Positions 1 to 8,679 are shown, counted from the stretch's first letter. The stretch: DNA of 34,773 nt from Candidatus Eiseniibacteriota bacterium (GCA_016178725.1 JACOSV010000055.1:1-34773), one strand, 5' to 3'. Numbers and translations are program-made. Notes: generated from the sequence alone by a model not told the origin.

Positions 1-387
1 ATACGCGGCGCCGGCGACCAGCGGCGCGATCGACGGCACCGCGACCAGCGTGAGCAGCAGTGCCGCCGCCGTGCCGAGCAGGACGCGGAACACGAGCGAG
101 GTCGAGACCATGCGGACGCGCGCCGCCCGGTCGGGCTCCTCGTAGAAGTGGCGAGCGAGTGCCCCGTCCATGCCGAACACCAGCACCAGCAGCGCCGTCT
201 GCGCGTAGGCGAGCACGAGATCCGAGACGCCGTACGCCTGCGGCGTGAGCACGCGCGTGAGCACGGGCACGAGCAGCAGGTTGACCGCGCGGCCGCTCAC
301 CTGGCCGAGGCCGTAGATGAGCGAGTCGCCGGTGAGATGCGCGAGCGCCTCGCGCACCGGCGAGCGCGGCGCGGTCGCGTCAGCCAC
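1..387 (-). CDS. Wzx-like polysaccharide flippase, partial (C-terminus outside window)
   Basis: The minus-strand frame from a GTG at 387 is open to the window edge, giving 129 N-terminal residues. They start VADATAPRSP and contain two hydrophobic stretches typical of the first helices of MVF/polysaccharide-transporter flippases. The segment GDSLIYGLGQVSGRAVNLLL followed by PVLTRVLTPQAYG matches the usual start of this family (GxG...R...LPLLTRxLxPxEYG). Members move lipid-linked oligosaccharides across the inner membrane. The GTG overlaps the stop of the upstream glycosyltransferase by 8 nt, so the gene is the last visible one of the glycan array. Family assignment is good; the substrate is unknown. 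Confidence 0.75.
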   Translation of the reverse strand, partial: MADATAPRSPVREALAHLTGDSLIYGLGQVSGRAVNLLLVPVLTRVLTPQAYGVSDLVLAYAQTALLVLVFGMDGALARHFYEEPDRAARVRMVSTSLVFRVLLGTAAALLLTLVAVPSIAPLVAGAAY

Positions 388-1414
388 GGGCCGGCTCCGG
401 CGCGGCGTCGAACGAACGGTAGAGGTTGAGCAGGCGCGCGGCGATCACGGGGGCCGCGTGCTCACGCTCGACGTAGGCGCGGCCGCGCTCGCCGAGGTCG
501 CGGCGGCCGGCATCGTCGGCGAGGAGCGCCGCGAGGCGCTCGCCGAGATCCTCCTTGGTGCAGCGCACGATCGGGCAGTCGCGGAGCCGCGGCTCGAAGT
601 CGTCGCGGATGAAGCACAGCACCGGTTTCCCGAGCGCCATCGCCTCGACCGCCACCATGCCGTACCAGCCCATGAACACCTGATCCACGACCACGTCGGC
701 CTCGGCGAGCCGTTCGCGCAGCGCGGCGAACGGCACGCGCTCGATCGTCTCGAATCTCACGTTCGGGAACCGCGACCGGCACGCGGCATAGGCGTGCTCG
801 ACGTAGCGCGTGCCCTTGATGAGGCGGTTGGTCGGCGCGTGGAGCACGAGCTTCGGCGCGCCGGCCGTGGGCGCCCACGGATACTCGGCGAGGTCGATCG
901 CGACCGGCAGGTGTCGCGCGCGTGGCGCGGATTCGAGCAGGTCGGGCGTCGAGACCAGCTCGGCGTCGGCGTACGAGACGGCGCTCGCGAGGATGCGCTT
1001 CTGCCGCGACGGGATGCAGAACGGATCGCATTCCGAGCACGTCGAGTGCGTGTGCGTCGCCAGCATGTGGCGGCGGTCGCGCACGTCGCAGCCGTGGTAG
1101 TGGAAGACCACGCGCCGGCCGAGCGCGCGATGGAGCGGCAGATCCAGGTTGTGCGGCGGGATCAGCGTGCGCCCGAAATGGAAGTGATAGACGTCCCAGC
1201 GCCCGAGATTGCGCAGCGTGCTCGCGAGGTAGCCGAGGTAGCGCGGGAGCGGCGGCGCGGCGTCGTAGCCGCGCTGCTCGTCGGGTCGGTACTGCGGGAA
1301 CCCGGCGTTGTAGGCGAGCGAGTGCGCCTCGACGCCGAGGCCGCGCAGCGCGCGCGCGAGCACCGATGCCTGCCCGGCGATCTCGGCCGGCGCATGCAGC
1401 ACGCGCAGCGTCAT
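380..1414 (-). CDS. Glycosyltransferase, GT-B fold (GT4/GT1-like)
   Basis: This 344-aa protein starts at ATG 1414 (MTLRVLHAPAEIAG), which overlaps the stop of the upstream methyltransferase as ATGA. The N-terminal half is a Rossmann-like acceptor domain with LRGLGVEAHSL and DVYHFHFGRTL. The C-terminal half carries the donor-binding region GWYGMVAVEAMALGKPVL, the GT4-type E-containing loop. A cysteine cluster at about residues 115-123 (CSECDPFC) is not a family hallmark and could bind a metal. It probably transfers a sugar from a nucleotide donor to a lipid-linked or surface glycan. A longer open frame continues upstream of 1414 but lies in the wrong frame over the methyltransferase gene. Confidence 0.85.
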   Translation of the reverse strand: MTLRVLHAPAEIAGQASVLARALRGLGVEAHSLAYNAGFPQYRPDEQRGYDAAPPLPRYLGYLASTLRNLGRWDVYHFHFGRTLIPPHNLDLPLHRALGRRVVFHYHGCDVRDRRHMLATHTHSTCSECDPFCIPSRQKRILASAVSYADAELVSTPDLLESAPRARHLPVAIDLAEYPWAPTAGAPKLVLHAPTNRLIKGTRYVEHAYAACRSRFPNVRFETIERVPFAALRERLAEADVVVDQVFMGWYGMVAVEAMALGKPVLCFIRDDFEPRLRDCPIVRCTKEDLGERLAALLADDAGRRDLGERGRAYVEREHAAPVIAARLLNLYRSFDAAPEPARG

Positions 1415-2280
1415 CGCGGCCGCCCGAGCGGGTTCGGTTTCCCGCACCAGGGGCAGATCCAGCGCGCGGGCGAAGGCGTCGGCGGCGCGAGGACGCTGTG
1501 CTCGCCGCACTCGCGGCAGACGTGCGTCACGCGGCGGATCCGCGGCGGCGCGGCGCCGGCGGCCATGCCCGCTGCCGCGCCCGCGGTCGCCTTGCGGAAC
1601 GTCATCACGAAGTTGGCGTCGGCCGCGAGATCGATCCCGCTCACGCGGTGGAGCCACGCCACCGCGTCGGTGAACGGACCCTGCAGGGGCTTGGTGCGCG
1701 GATCGTTCATCCACGAGAACCCGGCCGGCACGCGCGCGAGCGCCTCGAGCGTCAATCCCCGTTCGGCGAAGAGCGCCTTCAGCATCGCGAGATCGAAGCG
1801 CTGTTGGTGCTCGATCCGCTTTCCGAACTTCATCAGCGCGACCTTGGCGAAGTAGCCGGCGAAGCGATAGAGCCGGTCGTCGAACGCCGCCGCCCGCGGC
1901 ACCGCGACGTAGAGCGTCCCTCCCGGCCTGGTGATCCGCGCCAGCTCGTCGCGGCAGGCGCGGAGCTCGGTCACGTGCTCGAGCACGTAGTGGCAGATCG
2001 TGAGATCGAACGCGCCGTCCTCGAGCGGCGTGCGCGCGAGATCGGCGCGGACGACGCCGACGTGCGCGGCGCGCGGCGGCGGGCCGGGCGGGAATTTGAT
2101 GTCGAAGCCGGTGATCGCGAGCGCGGGGCGGTCGGCATAGTTCCACGAGCCCGGGCCGCAGCCCGCGTCCACGACCCGCGCGCCGGCGGGCGCGGCGGCG
2201 ATCAGCTCGTGGAGGAAGAGCGGTGGCTCGTCGGGCGCCTTCTCGGGCCGTCGCGCCCAGGGGGTCGTCGCCGCGCTCAC
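1411..2280 (-). CDS. SAM-dependent methyltransferase with C-terminal zinc ribbon
   Basis: The 289-aa protein starts at GTG 2280 (VSAATTPWARRPEK), overlapping the stop of the upstream GT2 gene by 4 nt. Residues about 35-150 form a class I methyltransferase: motif I VVDAGCGPGSWN, an acidic GFDIKF at the end of beta 2, then FDLTICHYVLEHV and RITRPGGTLYVAVP. The last 35 residues hold two CxxC pairs (CREC and CPWC), a zinc-ribbon-like tail not usual in this type of enzyme. It sits between glycosyltransferases, so a sugar or lipid carrier is a plausible substrate. The target is not known. Confidence 0.85.
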   Translation of the reverse strand: MSAATTPWARRPEKAPDEPPLFLHELIAAAPAGARVVDAGCGPGSWNYADRPALAITGFDIKFPPGPPPRAAHVGVVRADLARTPLEDGAFDLTICHYVLEHVTELRACRDELARITRPGGTLYVAVPRAAAFDDRLYRFAGYFAKVALMKFGKRIEHQQRFDLAMLKALFAERGLTLEALARVPAGFSWMNDPRTKPLQGPFTDAVAWLHRVSGIDLAADANFVMTFRKATAGAAAGMAAGAAPPRIRRVTHVCRECGEHSVLAPPTPSPARWICPWCGKPNPLGRPR

Positions 2281-3236
2281 GCCGGGACCTCGGCCGCGGG
2301 GCGGCCGCGCGCCGCGTCCACGAACGCGCGCGGGATCGCCCACGCGGCGCGGCCCCGGCCGCGCGCGAGCAGCCACAGGAACAGGATCTTCTGCTGGACG
2401 ATGAAGCACGGCAGCCACGTCACGCGCGCGACGCCGCGCGCGTGCGTCGCGAACAGCGTGAGGTTCGCGCGCAGGCGCTGATAGATCTTCCACGGACTCG
2501 CGGCGCCGCTCGATGCCGACACCTTGTGCCAGAGCTTCGCCTGCGGCACGAAGAGCAGCGTCCATCCGGCGGCGCGCGCGCGCAGCGACCAGTCGGAGTC
2601 CTCGGCGTAGAGGAAGAAGCGCTCGTCGAGGAGCCCGACCTCCTCCCACGCCGCGCGCGGCGCGAGCATGCAGCAGCCGGTGAGGTAGCCGGTCGGCGCG
2701 ACGTCGCGATGCTGGCCGCGATCGACGTCGCGCAGGCCGCGGTGCTGCGCGAGCCCGAGCGCCGGCACCAGCCGGGCGCCCGCGTACCAGATCCGGTCGC
2801 GCGGCGCGAAGAAGTCGATGAGCGGCGCGACGGCGGATCGCGGCGCGCGCTCCATCGCCTCGACCAGGCGCGCGAGCAGGGCGGGATCGGCCTCGGTGTC
2901 GTTGTTGAGCAGCATGATCGCGTCGGCGCCCGCGGCGAGCGCGCGCCCGAGACCCCGGTTGTTGCCGCCGGCAAAACGGCGGTTCTCGCCGAGCGCGACC
3001 ACGTCGACGTCGGGGAACTCGCGCCGCAACGCCTCGGCCGAGCCGTCGGTCGAGCCGTTGTCCACGACCATGCGCTGCACGCTCCAGCCGGCCGGCGCCG
3101 TGCAGCGGGCGAGGCTCGCGAGCGCCGCGCGCGTGTCGGCGAGGCCGTTCCAGTTGAGGATCACGACCGCGAGACGCTTCACGCCGGCGCCGCGCTCCAT
3201 GTCATTCACGCCGGCGCCGCGCTCCATGTCATTCAC
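2277..3236 (-). CDS. Glycosyltransferase family 2 (rhamnosyltransferase-like)
   Basis: The GT-A fold is clear: VVILNWNGLADT near the start, VVDNGSTDGSAEAL for nucleotide binding, ENRRFAGGNNRG, the metal-binding LLNNDTEADP, and FFLYAEDSDWSLRAR as the acceptor/base region. This is the WbbL/rhamnosyltransferase-like branch. With GTG 3236 the protein has 319 aa, and this start overlaps the upstream stop as GTGA like the neighbouring genes. Two further in-frame GTG codons at 3209 and 3182 arise from a 27-bp tandem duplication, and 3182 would give a conventional start (VKRLAVVILNWNG) and 301 aa. The true start is therefore uncertain. Confidence 0.86.
   Translation of the reverse strand: MNDMERGAGVNDMERGAGVKRLAVVILNWNGLADTRAALASLARCTAPAGWSVQRMVVDNGSTDGSAEALRREFPDVDVVALGENRRFAGGNNRGLGRALAAGADAIMLLNNDTEADPALLARLVEAMERAPRSAVAPLIDFFAPRDRIWYAGARLVPALGLAQHRGLRDVDRGQHRDVAPTGYLTGCCMLAPRAAWEEVGLLDERFFLYAEDSDWSLRARAAGWTLLFVPQAKLWHKVSASSGAASPWKIYQRLRANLTLFATHARGVARVTWLPCFIVQQKILFLWLLARGRGRAAWAIPRAFVDAARGRPAAEVPA
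3181..3234. repeat. 27-bp perfect tandem duplication at a start codon
   Basis: Units 3181-3207 and 3208-3234 are identical. Read on the minus strand, each unit begins one base after a GTGAATGACATGGAGCG segment, so the duplication copies a GTG, a GGAG-like Shine-Dalgarno and spacer. It adds VNDMERGAG twice to the N-terminus of the GT2 gene and yields three possible GTG starts. Confidence 0.95.
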
Positions 3237-4828
3237 GCGGCGTCCTCGGCGACGAACGCCAGCATCTGGAGCCCGGCCCATGCCGCGAGCAGCAGGAGCA
3301 ACGCGAGTGCCGCCGCCACCGGCACGAGCGGCACGCCGACCTCGGGCGCATACGTCCACCAGAAGTCGAGGCCGTGCAGCAGCGCGCGCTGGTCGTCGGG
3401 CGTCAGGCCCGTGCGCGGGTCGACCGCGCCGCGCGTCGTGAGCCGCGGGGCGCGATGCGCGATGTGCTCGCGCGCGTTGCGAATCAGCATGCGCCAGTGG
3501 CCGAGGATCGGGCTCCTGGCCGGCACGAAGTGGCTCTCGTGCATGAACAGGGGATCGTTGAGCGCGCGCGTGTACGGATAATCGCCGACCTCGCGCATCT
3601 CGGCGCCGAAGTAGATGCCGACGCCGCCGATCGCGACCGCGCAGCCGGCGATCGCGAGCAGCACCGCGGCCGCGCGGGTCAGCGCACGGCGGGCGTTCAG
3701 CGCGAACGCGACCGGGACGAAGACGAGCGGCAGGAGCGGCACGAGGTAGCGCGGGCCGAACGAGCCGTCGCCCGCCCAGTGCTCGAACATCGAGTAGCCG
3801 AGCACGGCGAGCGCGAAGGCGGCGATGGCGGCGGTCGCGGTGCGCGCCTCGGCGGCGCCCGCGCGGCGCATCGCGATCGCGCCCGGGATCGCGAGCAGGA
3901 TCGCGGGCGCGAACCAGATGACGCCCTTCCCCGATGAGGCGAGCAGCCCGTAGAGCCCGGTCAGGATCGGCGTCGTGAACGCCGCGGCCGACGCCTGCCG
4001 GCCATAGCCGGTCTCGAACGGCGTGCCGAAGCGCATCACGTCGTAGATCGCGTGGCCGGCGAGCGCCACGGCGAGGCCGATCGCCGGCGCGATCCACGCG
4101 GTCCATCGGGCGCGGGCCAGCGGCAGAAGGCACACGATCGCGAGCGGCAGCATCGCGAACTTGACCGAGACGGCGATCAGCACGCCGAGCGCCGCGATCC
4201 AGCCGAGCCTGCCCTCGCCGTTCGCCACGCGCGCGCCGCCCTCGAGCGCGAACAGGAGGCCGAGCGCCTGCAGCGGCTCGGCCATGAAGCTCTTCGCGTA
4301 CGCCCACACCGGCGTCGTGAAGCCGAGCATGACGGTCGCCGCGAGCGCCGGCCGCGCGCGCACGCCCATGAAGCGCACGAAGCGGTAGAAGACCGCGAGC
4401 AGCAGCGCCGTGATCGCGGCGTTGAAGAACGAGACCACACAGCGCGCGGCGAGGACGCGGCGCGCGACCGGGAGCGGCAGCCGTCCCTCGGCGACCTCGG
4501 CGACCGCGACCAGCGGCAGCGCGAGCACCGCCTGCCCCGCCGCGTTCTTGGTGTAGTGGCGGCCGTCCGGGCCGTCGAGCGTCGCGCCCACCGGCACCGC
4601 GATCCCGCCGTGGAGCATGGCGCGGGCGAGCTCGAGCATCGTCACCTCGTCGCTGCCGACGATCCGCCCGCCACCCGAGATCGCGTAGACCAGGAACGCG
4701 GTGATGCCGATCCAGCGCGCGGCGAGCCGCGCGCGCACGTGGATCGCAGGGGCGCTCGTGACGAACGACGGCATCGGCGTCGCGCTGCCGGCGAACTGCG
4801 GCGTCGCTGTGGCGTCCGGTGCGTTCAT
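3233..4828 (-). CDS. GT-C-fold membrane glycosyltransferase (GT39/PMT-like)
   Basis: This 531-aa protein has many hydrophobic helices. After an N-terminal helix (ARWIGITAFLVYAISGG) comes an acidic loop, GSDEVTMLELARAML, in the place where GT-C enzymes keep a catalytic acidic residue. HYTKNAAGQAVLALPLVA and the later FGPRYLVPLLPLVF fit dolichyl-phosphate-mannose-type or undecaprenyl-phosphate-sugar-dependent mannosyltransferases. ATG 4828 overlaps the upstream GT4 stop as ATGA. It probably uses a polyprenyl-phosphate sugar, possibly made by the DPM1-like GT2 at 7732-8679. The acceptor is unknown. Confidence 0.8.
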   Translation of the reverse strand: MNAPDATATPQFAGSATPMPSFVTSAPAIHVRARLAARWIGITAFLVYAISGGGRIVGSDEVTMLELARAMLHGGIAVPVGATLDGPDGRHYTKNAAGQAVLALPLVAVAEVAEGRLPLPVARRVLAARCVVSFFNAAITALLLAVFYRFVRFMGVRARPALAATVMLGFTTPVWAYAKSFMAEPLQALGLLFALEGGARVANGEGRLGWIAALGVLIAVSVKFAMLPLAIVCLLPLARARWTAWIAPAIGLAVALAGHAIYDVMRFGTPFETGYGRQASAAAFTTPILTGLYGLLASSGKGVIWFAPAILLAIPGAIAMRRAGAAEARTATAAIAAFALAVLGYSMFEHWAGDGSFGPRYLVPLLPLVFVPVAFALNARRALTRAAAVLLAIAGCAVAIGGVGIYFGAEMREVGDYPYTRALNDPLFMHESHFVPARSPILGHWRMLIRNAREHIAHRAPRLTTRGAVDPRTGLTPDDQRALLHGLDFWWTYAPEVGVPLVPVAAALALLLLLAAWAGLQMLAFVAEDAA

Positions 4829-5973
4829 CGCCAGCCCCGCGCCGGCGCGAGCGCGTCGCCGAGTTCGATCACCGTGTCCGCGAGCACGTCCCACGAGTGC
4901 GCCTGGTGCAGCGCCGCCACACCCGCACGCAGCCGCGGCGCCATGCCGTCGGCGAAGAAGCGCACGATCGCTTCCGCGAGCGCCGCCGGGTTCTCAGGCG
5001 GCGCGACGAGCCCGGTTTCACCGGGCCGCACGGTCTCGGCGAGGCCGCCGACGTCGGTCGTGATCACCGGCACGCCGAGCGCGTAGGCGACGTGCGTCAC
5101 GCCGCTCTGCGTCGCCGAGCGGTACGGGAGCACGACGACATCCGCCGCCTTGAACAGCGCCTCGACCTCGTCGTCGCCGATGTAGCGGTCGAGCAGCCGC
5201 ACGGCGCCGGCGCCGCCCGAGTTCGCGGCGTCCACCCTCGCCCGGTACGGCGCCGCGTCCTCGTAGAACTCGCCCGCCACGACCAGCGTCGCGGGGCGCC
5301 GCGCGCGCACCATGGGCCACGCGTCGAGCAGCGTGTCGAGTCCCTTGTAATGCCGCACGTAGCCGAAGAACAGGGCCACCTCCCCGTCGAGGCCGAGCTT
5401 CGCGCGCGCGGTCTCGCGCGTCCAGCGCCCGCGGTCGAACTGCGCGTAGAGCGGATGCAGCACGCGACGCCGCGGCGCGCCGGGCTTCAACCGGTCGAGA
5501 TCGCGCTCGACGCTCTCGGACATCACGAGATAGCCGTCCGAGTTGCGCAGCATCCAGCGCGTGAACGCCATGTCGAACGGCCGCCGCTCGTGCGGGACGA
5601 GATTGTCGCACACGAGCATCACGCGGCTGCCGCGGCGGCGCAGCGGGCCGACCGCCGACGCGAACGCGGGGCCGAAAAACGGCAGCCACCACTTGAGGAT
5701 CACGAGGCCGGGCGCGAACGCCTCGAGTGCCGCCGCCGCACGCCGCCACGTCCACGGCGCGATCGAGTCGAGCAGCGGCTCGGCCGGGAACGCGGGCGGG
5801 ATCGCCGCCGGATCCCGCTGGCTCTCGCCCGGGAACAGGAACCCGGGATACTGGCGCGTGAACGTGACGCCGCGCACTTCGGCGCGCGGCACGAGCGACT
5901 CGCCGAGCAGTCCCAGGTACTGGGCGATGCCGCCGCGCCAGGGATGCACCGGCCCGACGAGCGCGACGCGCAT
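4825..5973 (-). CDS. Glycosyltransferase family 4
   Basis: The 382-aa protein starts at ATG 5973 (MRVALVGPVHPWRGG), sharing one base with the stop of hddA (TGATG). The N-terminal glycine loop is GGIAQYLGLL. The C-terminal donor domain contains FFGYVRHYKGLDTLLDAW, a phosphate-binding loop, and LPYRSATQSGVTHVAYALG followed by VPVITTDVGGLAE. The first glutamate of the usual EX7E motif is replaced in the SATQSG segment, as in one known GT4 branch. It is likely a nucleotide-sugar glycosyltransferase of surface-glycan assembly, acting at the cytoplasmic side. Confidence 0.88.
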   Translation of the reverse strand: MRVALVGPVHPWRGGIAQYLGLLGESLVPRAEVRGVTFTRQYPGFLFPGESQRDPAAIPPAFPAEPLLDSIAPWTWRRAAAALEAFAPGLVILKWWLPFFGPAFASAVGPLRRRGSRVMLVCDNLVPHERRPFDMAFTRWMLRNSDGYLVMSESVERDLDRLKPGAPRRRVLHPLYAQFDRGRWTRETARAKLGLDGEVALFFGYVRHYKGLDTLLDAWPMVRARRPATLVVAGEFYEDAAPYRARVDAANSGGAGAVRLLDRYIGDDEVEALFKAADVVVLPYRSATQSGVTHVAYALGVPVITTDVGGLAETVRPGETGLVAPPENPAALAEAIVRFFADGMAPRLRAGVAALHQAHSWDVLADTVIELGDALAPARGWR

Positions 5974-7043
5974 CAGTCGGCTTCGGCTCCGCGCGTCCGC
6001 GCCGCGAGGCGCCCGGGCGCCGAGGCCCACGTCGTGAGTCCGCGCTTCTCGAACTGGAACGGCACCACCTGCCCGCCCATCTTCTCGAGCGCGGCGGCGA
6101 CGCGGTGCTTGCGATCGAAGCGGGTGAGGAACAGGAAGTAGCCGCCGCCGCCCGCGCCCGGCATCTTGCCGCCGATCGCGCCTTCCTTCCGCGCCAGCGC
6201 GTAGAGCCTGTCGACGCGCCCGGTCGTGATGCCGGGATCGAGCTTCTTCTTGTTCTCCCACGCCTGATGCAGCAACTCGCCGATCCCGTCCACGTCGCCG
6301 AGCAGCAGCGCCTTCTTCATCTCGAGCGTCTCGGCCTTGAGCCGGTGGAGCGCCGCGACCACCTGGGGCTTGCGCTCGCGGTACGACGCGGTCTGGCGCT
6401 CGATGATCTTCGCCGACTGGCGCGTCTGACCGACGTAGCACAGCAGCAGGCGGTACTCGAGCTCGTTCAGGACGTCGGCGCGGATGCGGAGCGGATTCAC
6501 CACCGTCGCGTCGGCGTGGAACTCGATGAAGTTGATGCCGCCGAAGGTCGCCGCGTACTGGTCCTGCCGCCCGCCGGCGAGCCCCAGGTCCACGCGCTCG
6601 ATGCGGTACGCGAGCTCGGCGGCGTCGTAGCCGGCGAGCGCGCGGCCGTGCCACGCGCTGATGCAGCCGATCAACGCCACGACCATCGTCGACGACGAGC
6701 CGAGGCCCGAGCCGGGCGGCGCGTCGGAGTGCGTCCAGAGATCGGCGCCGCCGCGGACGCGGAGCGCCTTCACCACCGCCTTGATCAGATCGAGCCGGCC
6801 GTCGAACCGCATGCGCCGCGGGTGGTCGTACTTGGCGACCGTGTCGTAGTCGAGGCTCGCGAGCGTGAGCCGCGAGTCGCGCCGCGGCCGCACCGACACG
6901 TATGCGTACTGGTTGATCGTCGCCGAGAGCACCATGCCGCCGTGCTCTTCCGGGTACGGCGATACGTCGGTGCCGCCGCCGCACAGCGAGAGCCGCAGCG
7001 GCGCGCGTGCGCGGAACAGCCGGCGGCGCGGCGCGGCGCTCAC
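5973..7043 (-). CDS. hddA: GHMP kinase, D-glycero-D-manno-heptose 7-phosphate kinase-like
   Basis: The 356-aa protein starts at GTG 7043 (VSAAPRRRLFRARAPLRL), which overlaps the hddC-like stop as GTGA. The N-terminal substrate motif is LSLCGGGTDVSPYPEEHGG. The GHMP ATP-binding loop is PPGSGLGSSSTMVVA, and the C-terminal motif is GKMPGAGGGGYFLFL. This layout matches HddA, which makes D-glycero-alpha-D-manno-heptose 1,7-bisphosphate on the way to GDP-heptose for capsule, S-layer or O-antigen. The adjacent nucleotidyltransferase supports this. GmhA and GmhB partners are not in the window. A fucose kinase-like role cannot be fully ruled out. Confidence 0.84.
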   Translation of the reverse strand: MSAAPRRRLFRARAPLRLSLCGGGTDVSPYPEEHGGMVLSATINQYAYVSVRPRRDSRLTLASLDYDTVAKYDHPRRMRFDGRLDLIKAVVKALRVRGGADLWTHSDAPPGSGLGSSSTMVVALIGCISAWHGRALAGYDAAELAYRIERVDLGLAGGRQDQYAATFGGINFIEFHADATVVNPLRIRADVLNELEYRLLLCYVGQTRQSAKIIERQTASYRERKPQVVAALHRLKAETLEMKKALLLGDVDGIGELLHQAWENKKKLDPGITTGRVDRLYALARKEGAIGGKMPGAGGGGYFLFLTRFDRKHRVAAALEKMGGQVVPFQFEKRGLTTWASAPGRLAARTRGAEAD

Positions 7044-7735
7044 GACGCGAACTCCCGGTCGGCCCGTGCCCAGTCCTCGGGCGTGCCGATGTCCCAGAAC
7101 GTGCCGGGCGCCTCGAACCCGCGCAGCCGGCCCGCCGCGGCGAGCCGCGGCAGCACGTCGCGCTCGAGCGAGCACGGTCCCGAGGCCGGCAGCTCGCGCC
7201 ACAACCGCGCCGCGAACGCGTAGAGCCCGCCGTTCACCCACGCCGGACCGCGGTGGTCCGCGTCCTTCTCGAGGAAGCGGCGGATGCGTCCGCCGCGCTC
7301 GGTCTCGACGCGGCCGCGGCTCGCGGCCTCCTCGACGCGGTAGAGCGCGACCGCGCCGATCGCGCCGGTCTCCCAGCGCGCGCGCTCGAGCGCCCACGGA
7401 TCGCAGGGCGCGAGCGTGTCGCCGTTCAGCACCAGCGCCGGCCCGTCGACGAAGCGTCGCGCGAGGGCGAGCGCGCCGCCGGTCCCGAGCGGCTCGGCCT
7501 CGGCGGAGTAGCGGAGCGAGACGCCGAGCCGCGCGCCGTCGCCGAGCGCGTCACGCACGCGGTCGCCGCCGTGGCCGACGCACAGCACGACGTCGCGCAC
7601 GCCGTGGCCCGCGAGCCACTCGAGCTGGCGCTCGAGCAGCGGACGTCCGCCGACCGGCGCGAGCGGCTTCGGCAGATCGCCGAACGTCGCCTTGAGCCGC
7701 GTTCCGAGTCCGCCGGCGAGCACGAATGCCCTCAC
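7040..7735 (-). CDS. hddC: Nucleotidyltransferase, heptose 1-phosphate guanylyltransferase-like
   Basis: The 231-aa protein starts at GTG 7735 (VRAFVLAGGLGTRL), overlapping the upstream GT2 stop as GTGA. It has the sugar-nucleotidyltransferase signature LAGGLGTRLKATFGDLPKPL, then EPLGTGGALALARRFV, LVLNGDTLAP and the late WVNGGLYAF and FWDIGTPEDWARAD. Its neighbour hddA supplies phosphorylated heptose, so a GDP-D-glycero-alpha-D-manno-heptose synthesis step is the best guess. Family membership is sure; the exact sugar and nucleotide are inferred from context. Confidence 0.82.
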   Translation of the reverse strand: MRAFVLAGGLGTRLKATFGDLPKPLAPVGGRPLLERQLEWLAGHGVRDVVLCVGHGGDRVRDALGDGARLGVSLRYSAEAEPLGTGGALALARRFVDGPALVLNGDTLAPCDPWALERARWETGAIGAVALYRVEEAASRGRVETERGGRIRRFLEKDADHRGPAWVNGGLYAFAARLWRELPASGPCSLERDVLPRLAAAGRLRGFEAPGTFWDIGTPEDWARADREFAS

Positions 7736-8679
7736 GCCCGCGCGTCCGGATCGAAGCTCCTGCGCACCGGATAGTCGGTGCGCGCCCGCTGGTGCGCGAT
7801 CATTTCGCCCAGCAGGCCCATGAGTACGAACTGGATGCCGAGCAGCACCATCGCGGCGCCGAACAGCATGAGCGGCCGCACGCGCATCGGCTCCCCTCCC
7901 GCCCACTGCACGACGAACCAGACGGCGATCGCGGCGCCGATCGCGAAGAACAGGAGCCCGATCCGGCCGAAGACGTGGAGCGGCTTCAGGGCCGAGGTCG
8001 AGATGAACGCCGCCGCGAGCAGGTCGAGGAAGCCGTTGATGAAGCGCGCCGCGCCGAACTTGCTCCTGCCGAATCGGCGCGGGCGGTGCCGCACCGGCAC
8101 CTCGCCGACGCGGAAGCCGCGCCAGTGCGCGAGCGCGGGCATGAAGCGGTGGAACTCGCCGTAGACCTCGATCGCCTCGGTGACCTCGCGCCGGTAGAGC
8201 TTGAAGCCGCAGTTGTAGTCGTGGAGCTTGAGCCCCGCGACCGCGGAGGTCACGGCGTTGAAGAAGCGTGACGGCAGCGTCTTCGTGATCGGATCCTGCC
8301 GCTGCTGCTTCCATCCCGACACGAGATCGTACCCGCCTTCGAGCGCCGCGATCAGCCGCGGCAGCTCGGCCGGATCGTCCTGGAGATCGGCGTCGAGCGT
8401 CGCGACCCAGTCGCCGCGGGCGAGCTTGAATCCGGTCGCGAGCGCCGCCGACTTGCCGAAGTTGCGCCGCAGCACCGCGCCGCGCACGCGCCGGTCCGAG
8501 GCGGCGAGCCGGGCGAGGACCTCGTCCGATCCGTCGCGCGAGCCGTCGTCCACGTAGACGATCTCCCACGTCCGCCCGAGCGCCTCGAGCGCCGCGACGA
8601 GCTCGCGGTGGAGCTCGGGCAGGCTCTCGGCCTCGTTGTAGGCGGGCACCACCACCGAGATCTGCGGCCGTTCGCTCAT
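7732..8679 (-). CDS. Membrane-anchored GT2, polyprenyl-phosphate sugar synthase (DPM1/GtrB-like)
   Basis: This 315-aa protein begins MSERPQISVVVPAYNEAESL. The GT-A domain shows VYVDDGSRDGSDEVL, LRRNFGKSAALATGF, the DxD-like ATLDADLQDDP and YNCGFKLYRREV. Two C-terminal transmembrane helices (about 232-255 and 262-290) follow FGRIGLLFFAIGAA. This is the ArnC/GtrB architecture, which loads a sugar onto undecaprenyl phosphate. Such a product is the donor for GT-C enzymes such as those at 3233-4828 and 9638-12241. Four bases separate it from the upstream epimerase stop. Confidence 0.9.
   Translation of the reverse strand: MSERPQISVVVPAYNEAESLPELHRELVAALEALGRTWEIVYVDDGSRDGSDEVLARLAASDRRVRGAVLRRNFGKSAALATGFKLARGDWVATLDADLQDDPAELPRLIAALEGGYDLVSGWKQQRQDPITKTLPSRFFNAVTSAVAGLKLHDYNCGFKLYRREVTEAIEVYGEFHRFMPALAHWRGFRVGEVPVRHRPRRFGRSKFGAARFINGFLDLLAAAFISTSALKPLHVFGRIGLLFFAIGAAIAVWFVVQWAGGEPMRVRPLMLFGAAMVLLGIQFVLMGLLGEMIAHQRARTDYPVRRSFDPDARA

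Noticed and set aside
317-1855. 512-codon + strand frame
   Set aside because: Antisense to a glycosyltransferase and a methyltransferase, with arginine-rich low-complexity product.
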